In this document: one piece after another, positions 1 to 8,355 of the stretch | How the letters are laid out: each line of letters starts with the position of its first letter | How positions within the stretch are numbered: the first letter of the stretch is position 1 | Source of the DNA: CAZSWS01 sp964610765 | Lineage (GTDB): Bacteria; Bacteroidota; Bacteroidia; Bacteroidales; Tannerellaceae | Assembly: GCA_964610765.1 (NCBI GenBank) | Contig: CAZSWS010000027.1 | Coordinates: 1-32,272 of the forward strand | Reading direction: 5' to 3' | Length of the DNA: 32,272 nt | The notes under the pieces: generated by a model | What the model saw: only the letters and a program-made list of their open reading frames with translations | Databases searched by the model: none | Told to the model about the DNA's origin: nothing | Translations under genes and position numbers: made by a program

Positions 1-584
1 TCAGCCTGACTATCTGTTACTGTAACAGTGCATCTCGCGGATTTACCTCCCGCAGCAGCGGTTATCAATGCAGAACCTTTTTTCAGTCCTTTAATTCTTC
101 CCTTATCATCTACTGAAGCAACTTCTGGTTTGTCACTGGTCCATACCACTATTTTCTCGGACGCTTCTTTCGGGCTTATGGTTGCAATAAGAGTTGCTTC
201 TTCCTCAATAGCTAGCGATAGCGTTGTTTTATCAAGTGTTATTTTATCGACAACCACATCGGCAACAACGGTCACATCACAGGTTGCCGTCTTATTCCCA
301 GCCCATGCTGTGATAACTGTCGTTCCCTTTTGTAAGGCTTTCACTTTACCATCAGTTACCGTGGCAACCTGACTATCAGTACTTTTCCATACGACTGTTT
401 TATCTGATGCATTTTCGGGATAAATAGTTGGACTCAATACGATTTCATCACCTTCATGCAAGGTGATAGAGGTTTTATTCAACGCTATACTGCTGATTTC
501 TATCGGATTACTATCTTCGCTATCACTACAAGCAAGCATTCCGCTAATGATACTGATTAAAATGATTATCCGGGTCTTTTTCAT
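1..584 (-). CDS. Surface lipoprotein with Ig-like BIG2 repeats (5' part, cut by window edge)
   Basis: The minus strand is open from an ATG at 584-582 to the left edge, about 194 codons without a stop; the C-terminus lies outside. The N-terminus is a lipoprotein signal: MKK, a hydrophobic stretch rich in Ile, then the lipobox MLAC. Serines and acidic residues follow the cysteine at once (SDSEDSN), resembling the lipoprotein export signal that sends Bacteroidetes lipoproteins to the cell surface. After it come at least two Ig-like group 2 (BIG2) repeats of about 80 residues, each with a 'T-L-x-G/E-x-E' start, a 'W-x-S-x-x-x-x-V-A-x-V' core and a 'G-x-x-x-I-T-A' strand. BIG2 repeats are usually stalks or adhesive modules. 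A good promoter lies just upstream. The function cannot be stated without the missing C-terminal domain. Confidence 0.85.
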   Translation of the reverse strand, partial: MKKTRIIILISIISGMLACSDSEDSNPIEISSIALNKTSITLHEGDEIVLSPTIYPENASDKTVVWKSTDSQVATVTDGKVKALQKGTTVITAWAGNKTATCDVTVVADVVVDKITLDKTTLSLAIEEEATLIATISPKEASEKIVVWTSDKPEVASVDDKGRIKGLKKGSALITAAAGGKSARCTVTVTDSQA

Positions 585-616
585 ACTAGAGCTGTTTTAT
601 CTTGTTACTATTATTA

Positions 617-647
617 CAAAAATAGATGAGATAAAAGCTTCTACCAA
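617..647 (-). promoter_or_regulatory. Bacteroidetes-type promoter of the BIG2 lipoprotein
   Basis: On the minus strand TATTTTTG (624-617) matches the -7 consensus TAnnTTTG exactly. TTGG (647-644), three of four bases of the -33 TTTG, lies 19 nt upstream. The predicted start near 610 gives a leader of about 26 nt before the ATG at 584. Confidence 0.6.
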
Positions 648-1091
648 TCCCCTAAAAGGGTGAAAAAGACTCCCTATCTGCTTATTATTCACCTTTTATG
701 GACACGTACATACTAAAAAGGATTTCTTCATTGAACTACCCCACCGTACAGGATGATGGCTTAGGCTATTATTGAGAAAGAAATTATCGAAGGTTTGGGT
801 CTAAAAATATCCGAGTTATAAGAACCTCTTACAATGGGGAAAAATGATCTTGTTTCTTCTGATAAAAGAACGGAAACAACCCTCGAATTAAAAATAAATT
901 AAAGCAAGCTAAAGCCACGATTCGTCACAAGGAAGTGGGGATATTTTCCGGTATTTACCGATGAGAATCCATGAGCAGAAAACCCCTGTTTTATGGTTAT
1001 TTATATATAATTAACTAATAAAAAGAATGGAGGAGCTCAGCAAATAAGTAAAAACAACACTTTTTCTTGATTTAATCCGTTTTTTGAATGA

Positions 1092-1213
1092 AAAAAGGGT
1101 CAAAAAAAAATCGATAGTGCCTTTTTATAAAAAGACTATAGCCTTTTTAGTAAATGTCAGTAGTCTTTTTTGAAAATGACCGTATTGAATTTAAACCGAA
1201 AAAGACCCTTTTT
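1092..1213. repeat. Nested AT-rich inverted repeats
   Basis: AAAAAGGGTC at 1092-1101 is repeated inverted as GACCCTTTTT at 1204-1213. Inside it AAAAAGACTA (1129-1138) pairs with TAGTCTTTTT (1161-1170), and CTTTTTATAAAAAG (1121-1134) is a perfect palindrome. GCCTTTTTA occurs at 1119 and again at 1141. The role is unknown; it may be a decayed element end or a set of weak terminators. Confidence 0.5.
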
Positions 1214-1226
1214 GCCTAAAAAGAAC

Positions 1227-1262
1227 AAGGTCTGCAACTGCTTCATAACAGTTACAGACCTT
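1227..1262. repeat. 14-bp stem-loop
   Basis: AAGGTCTGCAACTG (1227-1240) pairs with CAGTTACAGACCTT (1249-1262) with one mismatch and an 8-nt loop. Downstream on the plus strand there is no T-run. On the minus strand the stem is followed by GTTCTTTTT, so it could be a weak minus-strand terminator, but no gene is seen upstream on that strand. Confidence 0.5.
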
Positions 1263-1366
1263 GCTTAGATAAACGATTTCACGAAATTCATTCGGTGATT
1301 CCTGATCGTTGGCAGGAGGTTGTTTTAGGTAAAAAACAGGATCATTCAAAAACGGAAATAAAAAGG

Positions 1367-1418
1367 CATAAAGATGATTGTATCCGTAACAATAATCTTC
1401 CTAAGCCCCATCTTTATG
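1367..1418. repeat. Inverted repeat 10 bp with nested dyad
   Basis: CATAAAGATG (1367-1376) is repeated inverted as CATCTTTATG (1409-1418), 32 nt apart. The interior holds a smaller ATTGT/ACAAT dyad. It lies inside the open-frame relic at 1220-1441. No function is assigned. Confidence 0.4.
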
Positions 1419-1703
1419 AAGGCGCACGACTAGTAGTCTGACACAAACAGTCAAACAGAATCTCAACATACCGATGAAAATGAGTAAATAGAGTCATTTG
1501 AATTATCCTTGCTTTTTATTTCATCCAAATATACAACAAAGTAAAATAAAACATAAACACATCAACACAAATTAACTATTCTCCGCCTGTTAATAAAGGA
1601 GAAGTTATCTCTTTATCAAGTCATTGGATTATACGGTTAATTCTTGGTTAAAAATAGCTTTTCTGTTTAGGAGAAAGAAAGTGTATGCTTTTAAAATATA
1701 TAC

Positions 1704-1734
1704 TTTAGATTTAATTAGAATAAAGCTATTTTTG
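1704..1734 (+). promoter_or_regulatory. Promoter of the TonB receptor operon
   Basis: TATTTTTG (1727-1734) fits TAnnTTTG exactly, with TTTA (1704-1707, three of four bases of TTTG) 19 nt upstream. Transcription would start near 1741, giving a leader of about 175 nt. The leader holds a CTCAC/GTGAG hairpin around 1865-1882, roughly 35 nt before the ATG. A long leader suggests post-transcriptional control, but no known riboswitch was recognised. Confidence 0.6.
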
Positions 1735-1917
1735 TGGTGTATAACATAAAAAAAGATGATTTAATCAAAACATCTATATCTTTTGGTTGTTATTTAAATA
1801 GGGTTTAATCACATTGATAACAACATGTTAAAAGCATTTTCTGTAGATTATTTAAAGAAGTAACCTCACCCTCGGGTGTGAGCCTTTGCTGTTATTTATT
1901 CTTAAACTAAATTGTAT

Positions 1918-4584
1918 ATGAGAAGAAAATTACTGTTTTTAATCGCCGGCTTACTATTTATCGTCACAACTGCCTTTGCTCAATCTGAAATTAAAGGGCG
2001 TGTGATTGATAAAGATACACAAGAGCCATTAGTAGGCGTAACCCTCTATTCGGTTACGAGCAAAAAAAGCACAACGACAGATTTAAGTGGAGAGTTTACG
2101 CTTAAACTCCCTTCTCTATCTGAAGAGATTGACTTTACGTATATCGGCTTTAAAAGCATCCGACTTCAAGCAAACCAAGCTCAAGGTACTATTGAGCTGG
2201 AAACTTCGGTAGTTGGACTGAAAGACGTTGTAGTGACCTCAACGATTGGTGTTGATCGCAAAACACCGATAGCCATGTCAACCATTGATGCTGAAATCAT
2301 AGCTTTAGAAATTGGTTCAAAAGAATTTCCGGAGATGCTTAAATCAACCCCGGGTGTATATGCAACCAAAGAAGGTGGTGGATTTGGTGATGCCCGTGTA
2401 AAAATTCGTGGTTTTGAAGCTGAGAACGTAGCTGTAATGGTTAACGGTGTTCCCATTAACGATATGGAATGGGGAGGCGTATATTGGTCAAACTGGTCAG
2501 GTCTAGTAGACGTAACCCGCACGATGCAAGTACAGCGAGGATTGGGAGCTTCTAAAGTAGCTTCCCCTTCGGTAGGAGGCTCTATCAATATCGTAACCAA
2601 ATCGACTGATGCTGAAAAAGGAGGAGACATCTATTATCGCATGGGAAGCTATGGGAATAACAAGCTTATGTTCAACGTTTCAACCGGACTAATGAACAAT
2701 AATTGGGCAGTTACCCTATTAGGAGCCAAAGAATGGGGAGAAGGAAACTTTCAGGCAGCCAATTTTGAGAGCTATAACTACTTCCTGAATATCTCAAAAT
2801 TGATTAACGACAACCACCAACTTTCGCTGACAGCAACGGGTGCTTACCAATGGCACAACCAACGCAAAGACCAGCTGCTGATTTCTGAATGGGCGATGAT
2901 ACCGGAAAAAGACCGCTATCGTTATAATCCGGGTTATGGCTACGATGCTGCGGGAAATCATAGAACATTCAACCACAATGAGTATCACAAACCGCACATC
3001 TCGCTGAATCACATCTGGGACATCAACCGTGCTTCCAGCCTTTCTACAGCCGTTTACGTGTCGCTAGGAACCGGTGGAGGATGGTCGGGCGTAGGAGAAA
3101 AACGTTCTCAGTACTATGGATCTACCAACGGATTGGTGAATCAATTTTACCGCCGTAACGATGGTGTTATGGGCTATCGCGCAAGCGATGGCGTCATGGC
3201 AAGCTACGGAACGTACGACTTTGAAACGTTGATGAATGAAAACAGCACCTCGCCCAATGGTTCGGTACTGGCTATACAGAATGCCATTAATAGTCACTTC
3301 TGGACCGGTGTACTCTCTACCTATTCGAACAAGCTATCTGATGCGTTCGAAATGCAGGTAGGACTGGACTACCGATATTACAAAGGTATTCATAAAACAA
3401 AAATTCAAGACTTGCTGGGTGGAGCATACCTTGTTGACCCGCAACGTGCCATTGACGGAAAGTTCAAAAACAATCCGGAATGGACAAAGGAAAAACTCAA
3501 AGTAGGAGATGTGATATACAGAAACTACAACGGATATGTCATGCAAGAAGGATTGTTTGGACAACTGGAATATACACAAGATAAGCTGAGTGCTTTTGTA
3601 TCTGCTTCAGCCAACCTGACTAACTACTGGCGTTTAGAAAAATATTCGGCGGATAACGAAAAATCTAAAACCGTCAATAAGTTTGGCTATGCCGTTAAAG
3701 GAGGAGTCAACTATAATCTGACCGAACACCACAATGTGTTTGCCAACATCGGTTACTTTTCTCGTACGCCATTCTATTCGAGCGGAGTTTTTCTTCAAGC
3801 ACAACGTAGCAATGATATCAACAACGAGGGTGTAAATGAAAAAGTATTTTCATTTGAAGTAGGCTATGGTTTCCGCTCTAAATACATGAATGCCAACCTA
3901 AACCTATACCGCACTGCCTGGAACGATAAAACCATGGTCAAGCTGGTCGATTCTAACAATCCGGAGAAAGGATATATGAACATGACCGGCGTGAATGCCA
4001 TCCACCAAGGAGTTGAGCTAGATATCAAAGCTAAACCTATTAAAGATTTAGAACTTACTGCAATGCTTTCATTGGGCGACTGGAAATGGGATGGCAAACC
4101 TTCGGGTTATGCATACGACCAAGACGGAAATGCTGTAACAACACGAGGAGCCATTACAACCCCCGGAGCAGAAGATCATGCGTTTTCAAGCATCGTTCTG
4201 GATGGAATCCGTGTAGGTAACTCGGCACAAACCACTATGGCATTTGGAGCCAAATACTATTTCCTCAACAGCTTCAGAGTAGGAATAAACTACAACTTCT
4301 ATGGGCGCAACTATGCTAAATACCAAATGAATGCTGATAAATGGGGTGAAAACATCATCACCCAGCCTTGGAAAATACCCAATACAAACACGTTCGATTT
4401 GTATGCTAATTACAAGTTTAATATCGGCGGGCTTAAAGCCAATCTTACCGGCAACATAGACAACCTGCTTGATGCTGTCAGTATTTATGATGCAAGCGAT
4501 GGCGGAAACGGTAGCTGGGAGACTGCTAAAGTCTATTATAGCGTTGGCAGAACTTGGAGATTAGGACTGAAAGTATCCTTTTAA
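1918..4584 (+). CDS. TonB-dependent outer-membrane receptor with carboxypeptidase-regulatory-like domain
   Basis: An outer-membrane active transporter of 888 residues. It has a signal peptide (MRRKLLFLIAGLLF...AFA, about 22 residues), a carboxypeptidase-regulatory-like domain (about 25-100, beginning SEIKGRVIDKDTQEPLVGVT), a plug domain (about 115-230, with VKIRGF, VMVNGVPIND and GGSINIVTK) and a beta-barrel ending in an aromatic residue (KVSF). I chose ATG 1918; a TTG six bases upstream is in frame but unlikely. It is shorter than a typical SusC (about 1000 residues) and is followed by a lipoprotein without recognisable SusD features. The next gene starts 33 nt downstream, so the two probably form one transport unit. 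The cargo cannot be read from the sequence. Confidence 0.93.
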   Translation: MRRKLLFLIAGLLFIVTTAFAQSEIKGRVIDKDTQEPLVGVTLYSVTSKKSTTTDLSGEFTLKLPSLSEEIDFTYIGFKSIRLQANQAQGTIELETSVVGLKDVVVTSTIGVDRKTPIAMSTIDAEIIALEIGSKEFPEMLKSTPGVYATKEGGGFGDARVKIRGFEAENVAVMVNGVPINDMEWGGVYWSNWSGLVDVTRTMQVQRGLGASKVASPSVGGSINIVTKSTDAEKGGDIYYRMGSYGNNKLMFNVSTGLMNNNWAVTLLGAKEWGEGNFQAANFESYNYFLNISKLINDNHQLSLTATGAYQWHNQRKDQLLISEWAMIPEKDRYRYNPGYGYDAAGNHRTFNHNEYHKPHISLNHIWDINRASSLSTAVYVSLGTGGGWSGVGEKRSQYYGSTNGLVNQFYRRNDGVMGYRASDGVMASYGTYDFETLMNENSTSPNGSVLAIQNAINSHFWTGVLSTYSNKLSDAFEMQVGLDYRYYKGIHKTKIQDLLGGAYLVDPQRAIDGKFKNNPEWTKEKLKVGDVIYRNYNGYVMQEGLFGQLEYTQDKLSAFVSASANLTNYWRLEKYSADNEKSKTVNKFGYAVKGGVNYNLTEHHNVFANIGYFSRTPFYSSGVFLQAQRSNDINNEGVNEKVFSFEVGYGFRSKYMNANLNLYRTAWNDKTMVKLVDSNNPEKGYMNMTGVNAIHQGVELDIKAKPIKDLELTAMLSLGDWKWDGKPSGYAYDQDGNAVTTRGAITTPGAEDHAFSSIVLDGIRVGNSAQTTMAFGAKYYFLNSFRVGINYNFYGRNYAKYQMNADKWGENIITQPWKIPNTNTFDLYANYKFNIGGLKANLTGNIDNLLDAVSIYDASDGGNGSWETAKVYYSVGRTWRLGLKVSF

Positions 4585-4617
4585 TACGTTTTTTAATCAA
4601 TTTAGAAAGATATATTT

Positions 4618-6555
4618 ATGAAAAAAATAGGATTATTTTTATGTGCCATTCTAGTAGCTTTTTCATGTCAAGACTACAACGAAGACAACTTCGAAGGATA
4701 TGAAGACTTTGAAAAGCCAAAAAATGTAGCCAAATATGAAGTAGATCTTGTAGAAGATGCTGATATCAAAGTGCTCGTAGATGCTTTAAATGCTACGAAT
4801 GATGATGCACTCAAGGAAAAGGCCAAACAACTGAATGCCTCAAAGAAATTCAGCGAAGCACTTTCACCCAACGAACTGATTCCTTATTACTTGGGTAAGA
4901 AATTCTATACCGCCGATGTACAGTCGTCGGCTACCGTAACCTATCGGTATGAAGAAAAAAGAGACGAAGTAGTGTCTGCCATATCGGGGGATATTTTTAT
5001 ACCCACAGATAAAGATTTTAAAAAAGTATGGACAGAAGAGTATTATGTCAATGTCTTTACTCCTGAAAAATCTCCTGAAAAACATCTTCCGGAAATGCTG
5101 GCTAGCAACTTCCCGGATGCAGTAAAGGATAGCTATAAAACTGTTCAATTCGACTATTCTGCTGAAGAGGCCGAGATGGATGTTAAGGATCACGAGTTTA
5201 TCAGTGAGAACTTTGAAGATAGAGGATTAAACAATAATGACTATTTTGACTTTGAAGGTTGGACCAATGTAGACTTAAAAGGAACACGCAGGTGGCAAGC
5301 CAAAGAATACAGCGGAAATTTTTATGCACAGTATAGTTCGAATGGCTCAAAGTCAATAAACGATGCATGGCTTATTACAAACGAAGCAAACCTGACAGAA
5401 GCTGTCAGCCCCAACTTCTCTTTCGACATAACGGCAGGATATTACAATGCGGACTGCTTGACTATCTTAGTTTCTGAAAACTACAACGGGAAGGATATTG
5501 AAACAGCTACATGGAAGGACATCACCTCCAACTTTGAACTTCCTAAAGCTCCTGCTTCCGGTTTTGGTAAATTAGGATCTGCAGGAACAATGAGTATGAA
5601 GCCTTATGCGGGTAAAAAGATTCACATTGCTTTCCACTATCAAGGAGACGATACGTCAAGTCCCAAAAAAACAACCACGTTCCAAATTGATAATATCCTA
5701 TTGAGTGAACAGACTATCGGACTTACTGTAAAAAATGAACAAAGACAATACGCTACTTACCAGTTTAATGGGGAAAAATGGAACAAAGCTGCCAGCTATA
5801 TCATCACTCTTCAACCGGAAGATTATGAAGCTATGGGACTGAGCAAAGGCACATTAACTGTAGCAGATGCTCCGAAGTATTTACCTGCTTATCTGACACT
5901 TAACTATCCGTATGCACAAGAAGGCAATGACAAGGTGGTGGTTTATAAAACCGGGAACACAACGTTCTATGCCGATCGATTGAACTTTAATGAGGGGAAA
6001 TGGACGGTCAATAGCTTTGTTGAATTGAAGTCAGACCAATTCGTTTTTGCACAACTCGATAAGAAAAAGGATTGGATTTTTGACCCGACTTTCATCTTCG
6101 GATTAGAAAAAACAGATTATCAAATGTTGGTTGACTACGTAAAAGACAACTTATCTAAAGGGAATGAAACTATTTTAGACAATCGTGGAAATGCAGAATT
6201 CTATTTTGGGTTCAACGCCTATTACCCTAACATTACCTATCGTCAGAAAGATCGTATATTGGATAATACCTACCCGGAAGAGCCAACAGAAGAAGAGGCT
6301 ATCAGATTTATGAATGACAGAACAATTGAAGGGCTTGCCATACTGCTCACGCTGAAATATCCGGATGCAACGCCCATCACAAGCGGTGTAGAACAGATGG
6401 CACGTATAGAAAATGTAAGAATCTATAGCGACCCAACACCCGGAGCACCACAAAATAATTATTGGAACTATACTTTCCAATGCGTAGGTGACAAAGAGTG
6501 GAAATTTATTAAACGTAATTCCATTACTACCGGCGTAGAAGAAGTAGCCAAATAA
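4618..6555 (+). CDS. Choice-of-anchor J-like surface lipoprotein, partner of the TonB receptor
   Basis: A 645-residue lipoprotein with signal MKKIGLFLCAILVAFSC; the cysteine is followed by an acidic stretch (QDYNEDN), suggesting surface export. Residues about 200-370 (starting near DYFDFEGWTNVDL, with 'DAWLIT' and ending near 'IDNILLSE') look like a choice-of-anchor J / cleaved-adhesin jelly-roll domain, a fold that often binds carbohydrate or protein. The C-terminal part (about 375-640) repeats 'Y-x-F-N-G/E-x-K-W' segments and has no family I can name. It sits 33 nt after the receptor and before a terminator, so the pair is an operon. By analogy with SusCD it may capture ligand for the receptor; that role is inferred. 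Confidence 0.85.
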   Translation: MKKIGLFLCAILVAFSCQDYNEDNFEGYEDFEKPKNVAKYEVDLVEDADIKVLVDALNATNDDALKEKAKQLNASKKFSEALSPNELIPYYLGKKFYTADVQSSATVTYRYEEKRDEVVSAISGDIFIPTDKDFKKVWTEEYYVNVFTPEKSPEKHLPEMLASNFPDAVKDSYKTVQFDYSAEEAEMDVKDHEFISENFEDRGLNNNDYFDFEGWTNVDLKGTRRWQAKEYSGNFYAQYSSNGSKSINDAWLITNEANLTEAVSPNFSFDITAGYYNADCLTILVSENYNGKDIETATWKDITSNFELPKAPASGFGKLGSAGTMSMKPYAGKKIHIAFHYQGDDTSSPKKTTTFQIDNILLSEQTIGLTVKNEQRQYATYQFNGEKWNKAASYIITLQPEDYEAMGLSKGTLTVADAPKYLPAYLTLNYPYAQEGNDKVVVYKTGNTTFYADRLNFNEGKWTVNSFVELKSDQFVFAQLDKKKDWIFDPTFIFGLEKTDYQMLVDYVKDNLSKGNETILDNRGNAEFYFGFNAYYPNITYRQKDRILDNTYPEEPTEEEAIRFMNDRTIEGLAILLTLKYPDATPITSGVEQMARIENVRIYSDPTPGAPQNNYWNYTFQCVGDKEWKFIKRNSITTGVEEVAK

Positions 6556-6578
6556 AAACAAAATATAATTCTTTTTTA

Positions 6579-6615
6579 AAGACCGGACTAACCTATGTGT
6601 AGTCCGGTCTTTTTA
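6579..6615 (+). terminator. Terminator of the receptor/lipoprotein operon
   Basis: AGACCGGACTA (6580-6590) pairs perfectly with TAGTCCGGTCT (6600-6610) around a 9-nt loop, followed by TTTT. An intrinsic terminator closing the two-gene operon. Confidence 0.9.
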
Positions 6616-6797
6616 TAAAAAACCCGCAACTTGCTTGATTGTTATACCTATAAAACGATTTAAATCAAAAAAAAGACACCTTTCTTTAGAAAAGACGTAA
6701 AAGAATTAAAATATTTACTAACTTTACCCAAAATTTGCAGGGAAAAAGGTTATCTACTTCGAAATACGCTAATTGAATAAAATAAAAGATCCACAGT

Positions 6798-8207
6798 TTG
6801 AGATACATCAAGCATATACTCAGCCTTCTAGGTATCCTATGCATATTCATATCATGCACACCGGATAAAATAACCCAAATCAAATGGGTTAGCTCGACTG
6901 CTGATTCTTTATTCAAAGGACAGCCGTCACTTCCTTTGGGGTATGCTAAAGGAGTAGCTGATGTAAATATTCATGTAGATGAACCTCTTAAAACCTTTGA
7001 GGGTTTTGGTGCAACATTCTCTGAAGTGGGTTGGCAAGCCTTATCAGCACTAAAAGATTCAGACAGAAAGCAAGTACTAAACAGCCTCTTTTCTAAAGAT
7101 GGACTTATGTTGACGCATGGAGTAACTCCCGTAGGCGCTAGTATGTTTTCGACCAAATGGTATTCATACGCAGAACAAGAAAATGACTTCGAGCTTTCGG
7201 CGTTCAGCATTGATCAGGATAAAGAAGATTTGATACCTTTCATTAAAGCTGCACAAAAAAGACAACCTGAACTTCATTTAACAGCTATCCCCTGGTCGCC
7301 CCCCTCGTGGATGAAAAACTCCAACCACTATACGAATCAGGAGGACAGCAAAGAGAGTAATGCACAAAACAACCGATTAAAAGAAAGAAGAGCCTACTTC
7401 CAATCGTATGCCTTATACCTGCAAAAGTACATTACAGCCTATAAAGAGGAAGATATTTCTATTCAATCTCTGGCCATACAAAATGAAATGAACAGCACCC
7501 ATCCTTATCCTTCGTGCGAATGGACCCCACGTTCTGTGAATTTTTTGGTTGACCGTTATTTAGGATTGTGTACAGACACCATGGGAGTAGATTTAATCTT
7601 TGGCACTCTGGCTGATGCTAACACGGACTACGAGTATCTAAACAAAATAGCCGACAAGCCGGCTTGTCGATTTTTCTCCACCTTTGCATCTGAACAGATA
7701 TCCGAACGCATTTTAGATGAAATAGGAAGCAACTACTTGCGTTTGAGATTTATGCAAACTAAAACCAATACCGGAAGTGGCAATAACACGTGGGATGATT
7801 GTCTACAATCATGGGAAAGAATGAAAGCCGGCATAAGTTCAAATGCCTTTGCCTATATATACCATAATATTGCCCAAGAAGACAGCACGGAGTTTTTATG
7901 GGGAGGCAAATGCAACTCATTGATTACGGTGAATAAGGAAACTAAAAGCTATCGGTATAATCCGGAGTTCTATCTTTTAATGCATAACAGTCATTTTATA
8001 CATCCGGGCGCCAAAAGACTGGAAACTAGTGGACAGTTTGATAATCTGCTGGCATTCCTGAATCCGGATCGATCTGTAGTCATTGTAGTAGTCAATACAA
8101 ACGACCAACCTCGGTCGCTGAATATAGGCGTACGTACTCAAATGTTTTCAGCAGACATTAAGCCGCTATCTATAAACACTTTTCTTGTTCCGGAAATCAC
8201 AAATTAA
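6798..8207 (+). CDS. GH30-family lipoprotein, probably catalytically impaired
   Basis: A 469-residue lipoprotein of glycoside hydrolase family 30 (glucosylceramidase / beta-1,6-glucanase type). The only in-frame start that keeps the signal peptide is TTG at 6798, because a stop lies at 6783-6785. The signal ends at the lipobox FISC, cysteine 20. Family landmarks are TFEGFGATFSE (67-76), IPWSPPSWMK (164-173), the acid/base motif AIQNE (Glu230) and the C-terminal YNPEFYLLMHNSHFI followed by a beta-sandwich. At the usual nucleophile site, where relatives carry Glu in a 'TE-x-E/A-C' motif, this protein reads MQTKTNTG, putting Lys322 (AAA, 7761-7763) there. The neighbouring 'YWNM' motif is YHNI. 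It may be a binding protein rather than an enzyme. It follows the receptor operon's terminator. Confidence 0.85.
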   Translation: MRYIKHILSLLGILCIFISCTPDKITQIKWVSSTADSLFKGQPSLPLGYAKGVADVNIHVDEPLKTFEGFGATFSEVGWQALSALKDSDRKQVLNSLFSKDGLMLTHGVTPVGASMFSTKWYSYAEQENDFELSAFSIDQDKEDLIPFIKAAQKRQPELHLTAIPWSPPSWMKNSNHYTNQEDSKESNAQNNRLKERRAYFQSYALYLQKYITAYKEEDISIQSLAIQNEMNSTHPYPSCEWTPRSVNFLVDRYLGLCTDTMGVDLIFGTLADANTDYEYLNKIADKPACRFFSTFASEQISERILDEIGSNYLRLRFMQTKTNTGSGNNTWDDCLQSWERMKAGISSNAFAYIYHNIAQEDSTEFLWGGKCNSLITVNKETKSYRYNPEFYLLMHNSHFIHPGAKRLETSGQFDNLLAFLNPDRSVVIVVVNTNDQPRSLNIGVRTQMFSADIKPLSINTFLVPEITN

Positions 8208-8219
8208 CACCTAATACTC

Positions 8220-8245
8220 CCTTCATCCTACTTGATAAATGAAGG
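8220..8245 (+). terminator. Weak hairpin after the GH30 gene
   Basis: CCTTCAT (8220-8226) pairs with ATGAAGG (8239-8245) around a 12-nt loop. No strong T-run follows directly, only a T-rich stretch from about 8252, so termination is uncertain. Confidence 0.4.
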
Positions 8246-8299
8246 CGTGAGTTTCGATTTTACTATAAGTATAGAAAATGTTTATTAAAGAATTCTGAC

Positions 8300-8307
8300 T
8301 ACATTTG
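8300..8307 (+). promoter_or_regulatory. -7 box of the ftsK operon promoter
   Basis: TACATTTG matches TAnnTTTG exactly. A clear TTTG -33 box at the right spacing is missing. The predicted start near 8313 leaves a leader of about 43 nt before ATG 8356. Confidence 0.5.
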
Positions 8308-8355
8308 TAACTATTATCAATAAATCTCGTCTTTTAACTAGGACATTTATTTCTA

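Larger units (their letters stand above)
1220..1441 (+). pseudogene. Possible gene relic, open frame without a start
   Basis: A 73-codon open frame follows a stop at 1217-1219 and ends with TGA at 1439-1441. It has no ATG. Its translation is mixed and protein-like (for example RFHEIHSVIPDRWQEVVLG). I do not recognise a family, and a chance open frame is equally possible. Confidence 0.2.
648..1703. other. Long non-coding spacer with inverted repeats
   Basis: About 1 kb between the divergent promoters of the BIG2 lipoprotein and the TonB receptor. It is AT-rich and broken by stops in all frames, apart from one short open frame (1220-1441, listed separately). It contains several inverted repeats between 1092 and 1418. 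No tRNA, riboswitch or insertion-sequence end was recognised. Confidence 0.6.

Noticed and set aside
1092..1213. Invertible promoter flanked by inverted repeats
   Set aside because: The repeats are only 10 bp and AT-rich, the identified receptor promoter (1704-1734) lies outside them, and no invertase gene is nearby.
1741..1917. Riboswitch in the receptor leader
   Set aside because: No conserved core of the cobalamin, TPP, SAM or FMN classes was found; only a simple hairpin.
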